Assembly: GCA_036397095.1 (NCBI GenBank)
Contig: DASWJQ010000108.1
Coordinates: 6,344 to 70,343 of the forward strand
DNA length: 64,000 nucleotides
Direction: 5' to 3'
DNA from: DASWJQ01 sp036397095
GTDB lineage: Bacteria > Chloroflexota > Anaerolineae > Anaerolineales > E44-bin32
The notes under the pieces are model-generated. The model did no database searches. It saw only the letters and a program-made list of their open reading frames with translations, and was not told the DNA's origin. Below, piece after piece: positions 50,032 to 58,912 of the stretch. The translations under genes were made by a program, and so were the position numbers. Positions within the stretch are counted from its first letter, which is position 1; each line of letters starts with the position of its first letter.

Positions 50032-51402
50032 CTAGCTGCCACTGCGCCGGCGGAAAGACAGGCGGAGCGGGGTGCCGAGGAAGCCATAGCGCTTCCGGAT
50101 CTGGTTCTCCAGGAAGCGCTTGTAGGAAAAGTGCACCAGGCGCGGATCGTTGACATGGAATAGAAACGTGGGCGGGTCGGTGCGAACCTGGGAGCCATAG
50201 TAGAACCGCAGCTGCTTTCCAGAATGCGTTGGGGGTGGATGGGCCGCCAGCGCCTCGTCGAGCATGCGGTTGAACTCGCCGGTCGGTATGCGCCGCAATC
50301 GTTCTTCCTGAACCTGCAACGCAAGCGGCAGCACCCGGTCCACCCGTTGACCGGTCAGCGCCGAGATGAACAGCACCGGCACGTGTGGCAGAAAGCGCAA
50401 GCGCTGCTGGACGTTGGCGGCGTAGTCGTCCATTGTGTGGGTGTCTTTGGGCACCAGATCCCACTTGTTGACCAGCACCACCACGCTGCGGTACTGGTCG
50501 ATGATCAAGCCGGCGATGTGGGTGTCCTGGGCGGTCACCCCATCGGTGGCATCGACCATCAACAGGGCCACATCGGCCCGTTCGATCGCCCGCAAGGCGC
50601 GCAGGACGGAATACTTCTCGACACCGGGTTCGACCTTGCCACGGCGGCGAATGCCGGCGGTGTCAATCAGGACGATTTCCTGGCCGTGATAAACGAGCGT
50701 CGTGTCGACCGCATCGCGCGTCGTGCCAGGGATGTCCGACACAATGACTCGCTCTTGGCCCAACAGCCGGTTGAGCAGGCTCGACTTGCCGGCATTCGGC
50801 TTGCCGACGATGGCAATGTGCACCCGCTCGTCGTCTTCGATCGGCAGGGGCGGCCGCGGGCCAAGTACTCCGAGCAGGCGGTCGAGCATGTCGCCGGTGC
50901 CGGTCCCGTGCAGGGCCGAGATGGCCAGTGGTTCCCCGATGCCCAGTTCGTAGAAGGCGGCGGCCTCAGCCCGCCGCTGGGCGTTGTCACACTTGTTGAC
51001 CACAAGCAGCACCGGGGCAGGCGCAGCACCTGTCGGGCCCCGCCGGCGCAGGATGTGGGCCACTTCAAGGTCCGCCGGCGTCGGCCCGGCCAATCCATCC
51101 ACAATGAAGATGACTGCGTCGGCCTCGCGCGCCGCCAGCTCAGCCTGGGCGCGTATCGCCTGAATGTAGTCGGCCGAGTCGACCGACAGGGGCTCTCCAC
51201 CGGCCAGCGCGGTTGGATCGATGCCGCCCGTATCCACAATGTTGAAAGTGACCCCTTGCCACTCGGAGTCGGCCACCAACCGGTCGCGCGTGGTCCCCGG
51301 CTTCTCGTCGACGACCGCCAGCCGTTCACCCGCCAGGCGGTTAAACAGGGTTGACTTACCGACATTGGGGCGCCCAACAAGCGCCACGACCGGCGAGGCC
51401 AT
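50032..51402 (-). CDS. der: ribosome assembly GTPase Der (EngA)
   Basis: 456 aa with two GTPase domains in tandem. First: GRPNVGKSTLFNRL, DTGG, NKCD; second: GKPNAGKSSLLNRL, DTAG, NKWD. The C-terminal KH-like domain ends in FRRRSGS. It is essential for 50S ribosomal subunit assembly. It begins 2 bp after the cdaR-like gene. Confidence 0.98.
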   Translation of the reverse strand: MASPVVALVGRPNVGKSTLFNRLAGERLAVVDEKPGTTRDRLVADSEWQGVTFNIVDTGGIDPTALAGGEPLSVDSADYIQAIRAQAELAAREADAVIFIVDGLAGPTPADLEVAHILRRRGPTGAAPAPVLLVVNKCDNAQRRAEAAAFYELGIGEPLAISALHGTGTGDMLDRLLGVLGPRPPLPIEDDERVHIAIVGKPNAGKSSLLNRLLGQERVIVSDIPGTTRDAVDTTLVYHGQEIVLIDTAGIRRRGKVEPGVEKYSVLRALRAIERADVALLMVDATDGVTAQDTHIAGLIIDQYRSVVVLVNKWDLVPKDTHTMDDYAANVQQRLRFLPHVPVLFISALTGQRVDRVLPLALQVQEERLRRIPTGEFNRMLDEALAAHPPPTHSGKQLRFYYGSQVRTDPPTFLFHVNDPRLVHFSYKRFLENQIRKRYGFLGTPLRLSFRRRSGS

Positions 51403-51404
51403 AT

Positions 51405-52652
51405 TTACTCTTGCGTCGGGACGGCGGTTGGAGTCGGGGGAGGGGTGTCGGTGATCGTCAGCTCGATCGTGTCCGGCAGCACCGACTGCACGTTGACCTC
51501 CGGCAGGGCGACGATCACCTCGGGGGTCAACTGGTGAGAGCCTTCGGCCAGCCCAAGCACGTCGATAATCACGCGCACGTCGCGCGGCTGCAAACCGTCC
51601 AACACCGGCAGGGGGCCGGTCAGGATCAGGCTGACGCTTTGGGGGGAGGCCAGGGCGTACAGTCCATCCTCCAGGCCCTGCACTTCGACCTCGCGTGTAA
51701 TCGTGATCGAGGTCTCGATCGGGTCGATGCTGACGCGGACGAGCACGCTCTGCTCGCCCACGATCGAGACGCCGGTCGGCAGGTCAAGGCTAACCCGCCG
51801 TTCGAAGTCGTCGGTGACATTGGTCAACGAGACAGGCTCAGTTTCTACGAAGCCGCTCAATTCATTCATCGCCAGCGGGTCTGAAGCAAAAACGCGCACA
51901 AGCGTAGGCGAAACCGTGATCTGGGTCAGCTGGTAGCCCGGTTCGAGTTCACCTTCAATCTTGGGCAGCACCACCACCGAGCGGTAGCCACCGAGGTCCT
52001 CAATGCCAATCGTCACCCGGATGGTGGCCGGCTGGAGCGTGACGCCGGCGACCGGGTTGCCGTTCTCGTCGAGCGGCAGTGGTTCAATCTGTTCAATCAG
52101 CGCCTGGCTGCGGCCGCTGATATCGATTTCGCTGGCCACCGTCGCGATCCGGCTGACGGCCGAATCGGGGCCAATGACCGTGACTTCGGCTGGTTCGAGT
52201 TGTGGGGCGGTAGCGCGGAAACCGACCGGCGGCTCACCGACAATGTTGATTTCGACCGGGAATACGGCTGAGGCGGTAGGCTCGAGCGTAAGCGTCAAGT
52301 TGGCCGGCTCAATCCGGGTTATCTCAACCGGACGGGCGCCGACCCGGTACTGCACCGGATAACGCCCTTCGCCGGTGGTGGCGCTGGCCAGATCGACCCA
52401 CAGTTCGACATCGGCCTGCGACAGGCCGTTCCATACGGATTGGGGTGCCCGCAGGGTGACCCGGGCGGTCTCCGGTGGTTGGTTGACGATCATGAGCCCG
52501 GCGGGCTGGCTGCGCAGCTCGATCGGCACCGGGTTGGGCAGGGTGCGCTCTTCGACGGGGTCTTCGGCCGAAACGGCGGCGACCCAGACGGTGATGGCCA
52601 GCACCAGGGCCAGCAGGAGCGAACTCAGATTGCGCCAAAGCCAACGAAGCAT
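51405..52652 (-). CDS. cdaR: YbbR-domain protein CdaR (regulator of diadenylate cyclase)
   Basis: 415 aa. One N-terminal membrane anchor (LSSLLLALVLAITVWVAAV), then several YbbR repeats of 80-90 residues, e.g. VPIELRSQPAGLMIVNQPPE and PVEINIVGEPPVGF. The final part is TPPPTPTAVPTQE. YbbR/CdaR proteins sit outside the membrane and modulate the c-di-AMP synthase CdaA encoded just upstream. The cdaA-cdaR pair is conserved in many phyla. Confidence 0.94.
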   Translation of the reverse strand: MLRWLWRNLSSLLLALVLAITVWVAAVSAEDPVEERTLPNPVPIELRSQPAGLMIVNQPPETARVTLRAPQSVWNGLSQADVELWVDLASATTGEGRYPVQYRVGARPVEITRIEPANLTLTLEPTASAVFPVEINIVGEPPVGFRATAPQLEPAEVTVIGPDSAVSRIATVASEIDISGRSQALIEQIEPLPLDENGNPVAGVTLQPATIRVTIGIEDLGGYRSVVVLPKIEGELEPGYQLTQITVSPTLVRVFASDPLAMNELSGFVETEPVSLTNVTDDFERRVSLDLPTGVSIVGEQSVLVRVSIDPIETSITITREVEVQGLEDGLYALASPQSVSLILTGPLPVLDGLQPRDVRVIIDVLGLAEGSHQLTPEVIVALPEVNVQSVLPDTIELTITDTPPPTPTAVPTQE

Positions 52653-52661
52653 AGGTGGATC

Positions 52662-53540
52662 CTAACCGCGTCCGGCGACTTCCGCGCTGAAGCGGTTGAA
52701 GCGCTCGATGAGCCCTTCCAGCCACTCCGGCAGCAGTCGTGGGGCCTGTGGGCGGTAGAAGGCAATCAGAATGTTGCGCAGCCGGCTGGCGTCCAGCCGC
52801 CGGATCATGCGTCCGTTGTGGGCCACCGAAACCACGCCGCGCTCCTCCGACACGACCACGGCGACCGCATCACTGACCTCGCTGATCCCCAGGGCTGCCC
52901 GGTGGCGCAGGCCCATTTGGCGGTCGGGCGAGCGGGACAATGTACCGCTGGCCGACAGGGGCAGCACGCACGATGCGGCCACTATCCGGTCGCCACGCAC
53001 GATGACGGCCCCGTCATGCAAGGGTGTATTCAGGAAGAAGATTTGCAGGAGCAGTTCGGCGGAAAGCATGGCGTCGAGCGGGACACCCGTCTCGATGTAC
53101 TCCTCGAGCTGGACCTCCCGTTCGATGACGATCAACGCGCCATGGTAATGGTCGGTCAGGCGTTGGGCGGCGGTGACGATGGCGTCGATCCGGACTTCGA
53201 TCTCGCCGGGTTCGGCGTTGGCGGTCAGAATCGTGCCCGCACGGCCGATGCGTTCCAGTGCCCGCCGGATCTCGGGGGCAAATATGACTGGAATGGCGAC
53301 GAGCAAGGCAGGCAGGGCCGTCCTTAACAAGAAGGAAAATGCGGGCAGCTCTAGCAAACTGGTGAGCAGCGTGATGCCGATGAGAAGCAGGATCATCCCC
53401 CGCAGCAGCACAACGGCCTGGGTGCCACGAACGAGGGTCAGGATGAGGAAGAAGATGACCGTGACCAGAACGAGGTCAACAACGTCCAGCCAATCGACCC
53501 GCTGGAAGAGAAAGATCAGTTCATTGAGCAGGTCAGTCAC
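52662..53540 (-). CDS. cdaA: diadenylate cyclase CdaA
   Basis: 292 aa, GTG start. Three N-terminal membrane helices (WLDVVDLVLVTVIFFLIL and two more) then the DAC domain with LHDGAVIVRGD (DGA motif) and GLRHRAALGISE (RHR motif), and VVVSEERGVVSVAHNG. It condenses two ATP into cyclic di-AMP, a second messenger for osmolyte and cell-wall control. The YbbR regulator follows after 9 bp. Confidence 0.97.
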   Translation of the reverse strand: MTDLLNELIFLFQRVDWLDVVDLVLVTVIFFLILTLVRGTQAVVLLRGMILLLIGITLLTSLLELPAFSFLLRTALPALLVAIPVIFAPEIRRALERIGRAGTILTANAEPGEIEVRIDAIVTAAQRLTDHYHGALIVIEREVQLEEYIETGVPLDAMLSAELLLQIFFLNTPLHDGAVIVRGDRIVAASCVLPLSASGTLSRSPDRQMGLRHRAALGISEVSDAVAVVVSEERGVVSVAHNGRMIRRLDASRLRNILIAFYRPQAPRLLPEWLEGLIERFNRFSAEVAGRG

Positions 53541-53560
53541 GGTTGGTTGTCTGTCGGTTC

Positions 53561-55942
53561 CTAGGGCTCACCGGACTGCTGCTTCTTGAGGTTCGCCAGC
53601 AGATCCACGTAGCCACTTGAATCAGGCGGTTCCAGGTCAACAATCGTCTGAATGGTCTTGATTGCGGCCTGAGTTTGGCCGGCGTCAAGCTGGAGTTCGC
53701 CCAGCGCGTCGTATTGGGCGATCGCATCTGCCTTGCGCCCGGCGGCCCGGTAGGCGTCGGCCAGCCGAGCGTGCAGCGCTTGTTTCCCCGGATGCTCGCG
53801 GGCCAAGTCCTCGAGCAGCTCGAGCGCTTGGGTGCCGTGGCCGGCGTTGACCAATTGCTCCAGGTGGCCGTCGAGCGCTTCGGCGGCTTGGTCTTCCTGG
53901 CCCAGGCGCAGGTTGAGATCGATCAGCCGGGCGCGGGCGTCGGCGTTGGTCGGGTCGAGCTGCCGGATCTTCTGGTAGACATCTAGCGCCATGCGCCAGT
54001 CGAGCCGGGATACTTCAATGTCGCCCAGCATCTTCAACAACCGGAGCTTGGAGGCGTTGCCCGCACCAACTTGTTCGGCATGGGCAACGGCGTCGGCCAG
54101 TGTCTTGCGGGCCAGATCAATTTGAGCCATCTGGCGGAAGAGCTCGGCCAGTTCAATGTAGTGTACGAGCGCTTCATCGAAGCGGCCCTGCGTTTCAAGC
54201 AGCCGAATGAGGCGTTGGCGCGCCAGGCGGTCGACCGGCGAGTGACGCAGCAGGCGTGCGTAGACCTCGGAAGCCTCACGCACCTCACCGCGGACACGGT
54301 GGGTTTCGGCCACCATGCCCAGCTTGACGATGCCCGCCTCATCCTGGCCGCTGCGCAGTTGGATTTCGGCCATACGACGGTGAAGGGCCAAGTAGCTTGG
54401 CGCAAATTGGAGGGCGAGCATCGTCTCCTCCATGGCCGAGGCCATCAGGCCCTCCTTGATGTAGCCGTCAATGCGGTTAAGGGCGCTCATGACCCGGCCG
54501 CTGCCGCCGACAGCGATCATGTGGGCAATGGGCACGACCGATGCATCATCCGAGTCGCCGCGCAATTGTGCGCGCGCCTGCCGGATGCGCTGGAGCCATT
54601 GCGGGCCGCTGAGGAAGTTGAGCGTGTTCTCGACGATCTGGTTCAGCGAATCCTCGTCGCCCTCATCCTGGGTGGCCAGGATCGAATCGTACAACTGGCT
54701 CAACTCGCTCGACTTGGATTCGTCGACCGACAGGCTGTCGGCAAGGCGCAGCGCCTGCACCAAATGGCGGGCGGCTTCGCTCATATCGCCCTGCAAGCGG
54801 CACAGCCGGCCTAGCGCCAGGTTGGCGCCCAATTCGAGCTCGGGATGGCCGACTGCGTCCAGCAAGTGCTTCTTAGCTTCGTCGTAGTCGCCCAGGTCCT
54901 TGAACAAGAGCCCCAGGTTGTAGTGGGCCGCAGGATGGTTCAAGCCGGCTTGAATGGCCCGTTCGAATTCCTTGGCCGCCTGGCGCTTGTTTTCCCGCGA
55001 TTGCAAATCGATGGCCTGGCTCAAGTAACGGTACATCACCGGCTGGCCGGCCGATTCCTTTCGGCTCGAGGCGCGGCCCCTGGTCAGCGCCTCGAAGTCG
55101 AGGCCCTCGCCCGACCCGTTCTCGCTGCCATCGCTGTCTTCGAACAGCAGGCCAGCCAGCACCGATAAAGCCTGGCGTCGGGCTCCCTCCTCCGGGTCTT
55201 CCAGCCCGACCTTGTGCCCGTCCGAGTCGAGCTCGAGTTTGCCGTCCTCGGCCAACAATTCGCCTTCGACGCGCGACTCGAGGAGGGTCTTCAGCTGGCT
55301 TATGCGCAGCGGCCGGGTGGCGCCGCGCGGCGGAGGTGGATCCGGCAATGGCTTGCCGGCGCGCAAAGTGCGCATGGCTTCGGTGGCCTCGGCATCACCT
55401 GGGATGATGGTCAGCGCCCGCTGCAGGGCCTCTGTTGCCGAGTCGAGCCGGCTGGCCTTCTGCAGGATGGCGGCGACGGCCAGGTATTCGTGGGCTGCTT
55501 CACGCCGGCGGCCGAGCCGTTCGTTGGTCAGCGCCAGGCGCGATCGGGCTTTCAGGTTGCTCGGTGCCAGGCGCCCGATGTCGGTCCAATTCTCGACCGC
55601 TTTCTCGGCGTCCCGGCGCTGCATGTAGCGTTCGGCGGCCAGCTCTCGCTGTTGGACGGCCTCGGACGTCTGGCCAAGGCTCTCGAAGATCTCAGCGCAT
55701 TTCTCGAAGGGGATGGGATCGTCCGCCGTTAGCTTGCTGGCCTGATGGTAGGCGGCCAGCGCTTCCTTTTCGTGGCCCGTCTCAAGCAATGCCAAACCAA
55801 GACTGACGAGTGCGTCGGGGTTCTCCGGAGACTCGGCGAGCGCCTTCCGGTAGTACCCGATCGCCCGCTCCCAGTCCTGTTCCCAAGCAGCCGAGTGGCC
55901 AAGCTGCATGGACTCTTCAAAGAGCTCGAACCGTCCGGTCAT
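53561..55942 (-). CDS. large TPR-repeat protein
   Basis: 793 aa consisting mostly of tetratricopeptide repeats: N-terminal set (YYRKALAESPENPDALVSLG), middle set (AAHYNLGLLFKDLGDYDEAK) and C-terminal set (LHRRMAEIQLRSGQDEAGIV). No signal peptide or enzyme domain is visible, so it is a cytoplasmic scaffold. It is the first gene of the cdaA-cdaR-der-lepB cluster. Its partner is not known. Confidence 0.9.
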   Translation of the reverse strand: MTGRFELFEESMQLGHSAAWEQDWERAIGYYRKALAESPENPDALVSLGLALLETGHEKEALAAYHQASKLTADDPIPFEKCAEIFESLGQTSEAVQQRELAAERYMQRRDAEKAVENWTDIGRLAPSNLKARSRLALTNERLGRRREAAHEYLAVAAILQKASRLDSATEALQRALTIIPGDAEATEAMRTLRAGKPLPDPPPPRGATRPLRISQLKTLLESRVEGELLAEDGKLELDSDGHKVGLEDPEEGARRQALSVLAGLLFEDSDGSENGSGEGLDFEALTRGRASSRKESAGQPVMYRYLSQAIDLQSRENKRQAAKEFERAIQAGLNHPAAHYNLGLLFKDLGDYDEAKKHLLDAVGHPELELGANLALGRLCRLQGDMSEAARHLVQALRLADSLSVDESKSSELSQLYDSILATQDEGDEDSLNQIVENTLNFLSGPQWLQRIRQARAQLRGDSDDASVVPIAHMIAVGGSGRVMSALNRIDGYIKEGLMASAMEETMLALQFAPSYLALHRRMAEIQLRSGQDEAGIVKLGMVAETHRVRGEVREASEVYARLLRHSPVDRLARQRLIRLLETQGRFDEALVHYIELAELFRQMAQIDLARKTLADAVAHAEQVGAGNASKLRLLKMLGDIEVSRLDWRMALDVYQKIRQLDPTNADARARLIDLNLRLGQEDQAAEALDGHLEQLVNAGHGTQALELLEDLAREHPGKQALHARLADAYRAAGRKADAIAQYDALGELQLDAGQTQAAIKTIQTIVDLEPPDSSGYVDLLANLKKQQSGEP

Positions 55943-56055
55943 AGGCGAATCTTAAGAAAAATGCGGCAGGCCAAGCGAGTATAGCACAAACAGCTCCCTC
56001 GCCCGGATATGCCCATAGGGCTAGCCGCCAGCGGCCCTTTTGGCGGCTGGATGGG

Positions 56056-58842
56056 TCACGCTAGCGGCCGCATCTCGTACCAGTTGGGTCCGGTCTTGGC
56101 CTCGGTCTTGAGCGGTACGTCCAGTTCGTAGGCCTGCCGCATCAAGCGCTGCGCCAGCTGGTTGGTTGCTTCCAGCTCGTCTTCGGCCACCTCGAAAACC
56201 AACTCATCGTGCACCTGAAGCAGCATCTTGGCAGACAGGCGTTCCTTGGCCAGGGCCGCCGGTAGGTCGAGCATCGCCAGCTTGATAATGTCGGCGGCGG
56301 TACCCTGAATCGGAGCGTTGATGGCCTCGCGCTCGGCGCGCGCTTTGGCCTGCTGCGCCACGGCTGGCCCGCCCTCTTCCAGCTGTGGGAAGTAGCGCCG
56401 GCGGCCGAGCAGGGTCTCGACGTACCCGTCCTGACGGGCCCGTTCCTTGGTTTCCTCCAGGTAGCGCTTGACCCCGGGGAAGCGCTCGAAGTAGGCACTG
56501 ACGAAGTCCTCGGCTTCGGCCAAGGTCAGGTCGGTGGTGCGAGTCAAGCCAAACGGACTCATGCCGTAGATCAAGCCAAAGTTCACGCCTTTGGCCCGGC
56601 GGCGCATGCTGGAGTCGACCTCATCCAGCGGTACGCCGAAGACGGCCGAGGCAGTAGTTGCGTGGATGTCCTGATCCTGCTCGAACGCCTCGATCATGGC
56701 CTTGTCCCGCGCCATGTGGGCCACAATGCGCAGCTCGATTTGCGAGTAGTCAATGTCAAGCAGGACCTTGCCCGGCTCGGCGACAAAGGCTTTGCGGATT
56801 TGTCTGCCCAATTCGGTCCGGATCGGGATGTTCTGCAGGTTGGGGTCGGATGAGGCCAGCCGGCCGGTCACGGATCCAATCTGGCTGTACGAAGTGTGGA
56901 CCCGTCCGGTGGTCGGATTGACCTGGGCCCGCAGGGCATCGGCATAGGTCGATTTGAGCTTGGCGATTTCACGGTGCTCCAGGATCAGCTCGACGACCGG
57001 GTGGGCCGACTGCAATTCCTCGAGCACAGAGGCGGCGGTCGAGTAGAAGCCGGAGGCCGTCTTGCGAGTGCGATCCGGCGGTTGCAGGCCCAGCTTTTCA
57101 AACAGGATCTCGCTCAACTGCTGCGGCGAATTCAAGTTGAATTCCTGGCCGCATTGCTTGAAGATTTGGACTTCAATTTCAGCCAGCCGGCTTTCCAGGC
57201 CGGCGCCGAACTCGTCCAGAAACGCCGAGTCGAGTTTGATCCCGGCCATTTCCATACCGGCCAGGATCGGCACCAGCGGCATTTCGACCTTGTGGAACAA
57301 ATCGAGTTGGGCCTTCTCCTGGAGCTCTTGCTCGAGTTGCGCTTGAAGCGCCAGGCAGACAGCGGCGTCGGCGGCGGCATAGGGCGCCACGTCGGCGATC
57401 GCTACCTGGGCCATGGTCCGCTGGTTGCGCCCCGTGCCGATCAGCTCGCTGATCTCGGTCATCTCAACGCCCAGCCGCACCCAGGCCAGGTTTTTCAGTC
57501 CCAGGTTATGTGAGCCCGGATCACATAGCCACTCGGCGATCATGGTGTCAAAGGCGAGCGGCGTGGCCTCGAGGCCATAACGAGCCAGCACCAGGAAGTC
57601 GTATTTCAGGTTATGGCCGACTTTGGGGATTTTGGGGTTATCCAGGGTGGGGCGCAGTGCCTCAAGCACGGATTGCAGGTCGAGCTGGTCGCCGCCGGCG
57701 TGAGACGCTTCATGTCCGACCGGCAGGTAGTAGCCGGTCTCCGGTTCGGTCGCCAGCGAAATCCCCACCAGGTCGGCGGTCATCGGATCGGTGCTGGTCG
57801 TCTCAACGTCAAAGGCGATGCGTTTGGCCTTTGCCAGCGTCTTGGCCAGTTCCTCCAGTGCTTCCGGGTTGTCTACAATCTGGGCATCCTGGCTGGCACT
57901 TGGCGCGCGATTTTCCGAACTGACAAACAGCGCCATCTGCTGGCCATCGGCCTTGCCTTCGCTGGCCGGGATGCGGTCCATCAGGGAACGGAATTCCAAG
58001 GTGCGGAATAATTCGAAGACTTGATCGCGGTTGTAACCCTGGGCCCGGCAGGCATCGAGGTCGAAGCGAAGCGGGACATCGGTGACGATTTGTGCCAGCT
58101 TGCGGCTCAGCTCGGCTTCCTCCCGGCTAGCGGCCAGCTTGTTGCGGAAACGGGCTGGGATCTCTTCCAGGTGTTCAAAGATGGCGTCCAAGGTTTCGTA
58201 GTCCTGGAGCAGCGAGATGGCTGTTTTCTCACCGACACCGCGCACACCGGGGATATTGTCGCTGCTATCGCCCACCAACGCCTTGAAATCCACGATCTGG
58301 CTGGGCGGCACGCCCATTTTGCCTTCGACCTCGGTTGGGCCGAAATCCTCGGCCTCGGAAAGCTTCTGCCCAGCCAGGCGAATGATCACCCTGTCCGTCG
58401 CCAACTGAAGCAGGTCGCGATCACCGGTGAGGATGATGACCTGAACGCCGGCTTCGGCGGCCTGGCGGGCGACAGTGCCCAGCACGTCGTCGGCTTCGTA
58501 GCCCTCCGACTCCAGGATGGGGATGCCGAATGCCGCCACCACCTCACGAATGCGGTCGATCTGCAGGGCCAGGTCATCCGGCATCTTCTCGCGCGTCGCC
58601 TTGTACTCGGCAAACAGGTCGTCACGGAAGGTGCGGCCCGTGTCGAAGGAGACCGCCAGATACTCGGGCTTCTCTTGCTCCAACAGGCGCAGCAGCACGG
58701 AGGTGAAGCCATAGGTGCCGGCGGTTGGTTCGCCGGCCTTGGTCATCCAACGGGTGCCGCCGCCGACGGCTGTCAGGGCAAAGTAGGTGCGGTACGCCAG
58801 GGCGTGACCGTCGATCAGAAAAAGGCGAGGCGTGGCCGGCAT
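56056..58842 (-). CDS. polA: DNA polymerase I
   Basis: 928 aa from ATG 58842. Domains in order: 5'-3' exonuclease (LFLIDGHALAYRTYF, ALVGDSSDNIPGVRGVG), 3'-5' exonuclease with its acidic residues kept (AFDVETTSTDP, GHNLKYDFL, YAAADAAVCL), and polymerase with DYSQIELRIVAHMA, the O-helix RRRAKGVNFGLIYG and QVHDELVFEV. Proofreading is probably active. It fills gaps and removes RNA primers. Confidence 0.98.
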   Translation of the reverse strand: MPATPRLFLIDGHALAYRTYFALTAVGGGTRWMTKAGEPTAGTYGFTSVLLRLLEQEKPEYLAVSFDTGRTFRDDLFAEYKATREKMPDDLALQIDRIREVVAAFGIPILESEGYEADDVLGTVARQAAEAGVQVIILTGDRDLLQLATDRVIIRLAGQKLSEAEDFGPTEVEGKMGVPPSQIVDFKALVGDSSDNIPGVRGVGEKTAISLLQDYETLDAIFEHLEEIPARFRNKLAASREEAELSRKLAQIVTDVPLRFDLDACRAQGYNRDQVFELFRTLEFRSLMDRIPASEGKADGQQMALFVSSENRAPSASQDAQIVDNPEALEELAKTLAKAKRIAFDVETTSTDPMTADLVGISLATEPETGYYLPVGHEASHAGGDQLDLQSVLEALRPTLDNPKIPKVGHNLKYDFLVLARYGLEATPLAFDTMIAEWLCDPGSHNLGLKNLAWVRLGVEMTEISELIGTGRNQRTMAQVAIADVAPYAAADAAVCLALQAQLEQELQEKAQLDLFHKVEMPLVPILAGMEMAGIKLDSAFLDEFGAGLESRLAEIEVQIFKQCGQEFNLNSPQQLSEILFEKLGLQPPDRTRKTASGFYSTAASVLEELQSAHPVVELILEHREIAKLKSTYADALRAQVNPTTGRVHTSYSQIGSVTGRLASSDPNLQNIPIRTELGRQIRKAFVAEPGKVLLDIDYSQIELRIVAHMARDKAMIEAFEQDQDIHATTASAVFGVPLDEVDSSMRRRAKGVNFGLIYGMSPFGLTRTTDLTLAEAEDFVSAYFERFPGVKRYLEETKERARQDGYVETLLGRRRYFPQLEEGGPAVAQQAKARAEREAINAPIQGTAADIIKLAMLDLPAALAKERLSAKMLLQVHDELVFEVAEDELEATNQLAQRLMRQAYELDVPLKTEAKTGPNWYEMRPLA

Positions 58843-58877
58843 GCAACATGCTCCCGGTTGGGGGGGGAAATCGGCCC

Positions 58878-58883
58878 ATTGTA
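58878..58883 (-). promoter_or_regulatory. extended -10 promoter of polA
   Basis: TGCTACAAT on the minus strand, 35 bp before the polA start, in the short gap after the receiver/TnpA-like gene. It repeats the extended -10 form seen at 28812 and 49345. Confidence 0.55.
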
Positions 58884-58912
58884 GCATTGCGAACGATCGG
58901 TTCCGGTCGAGG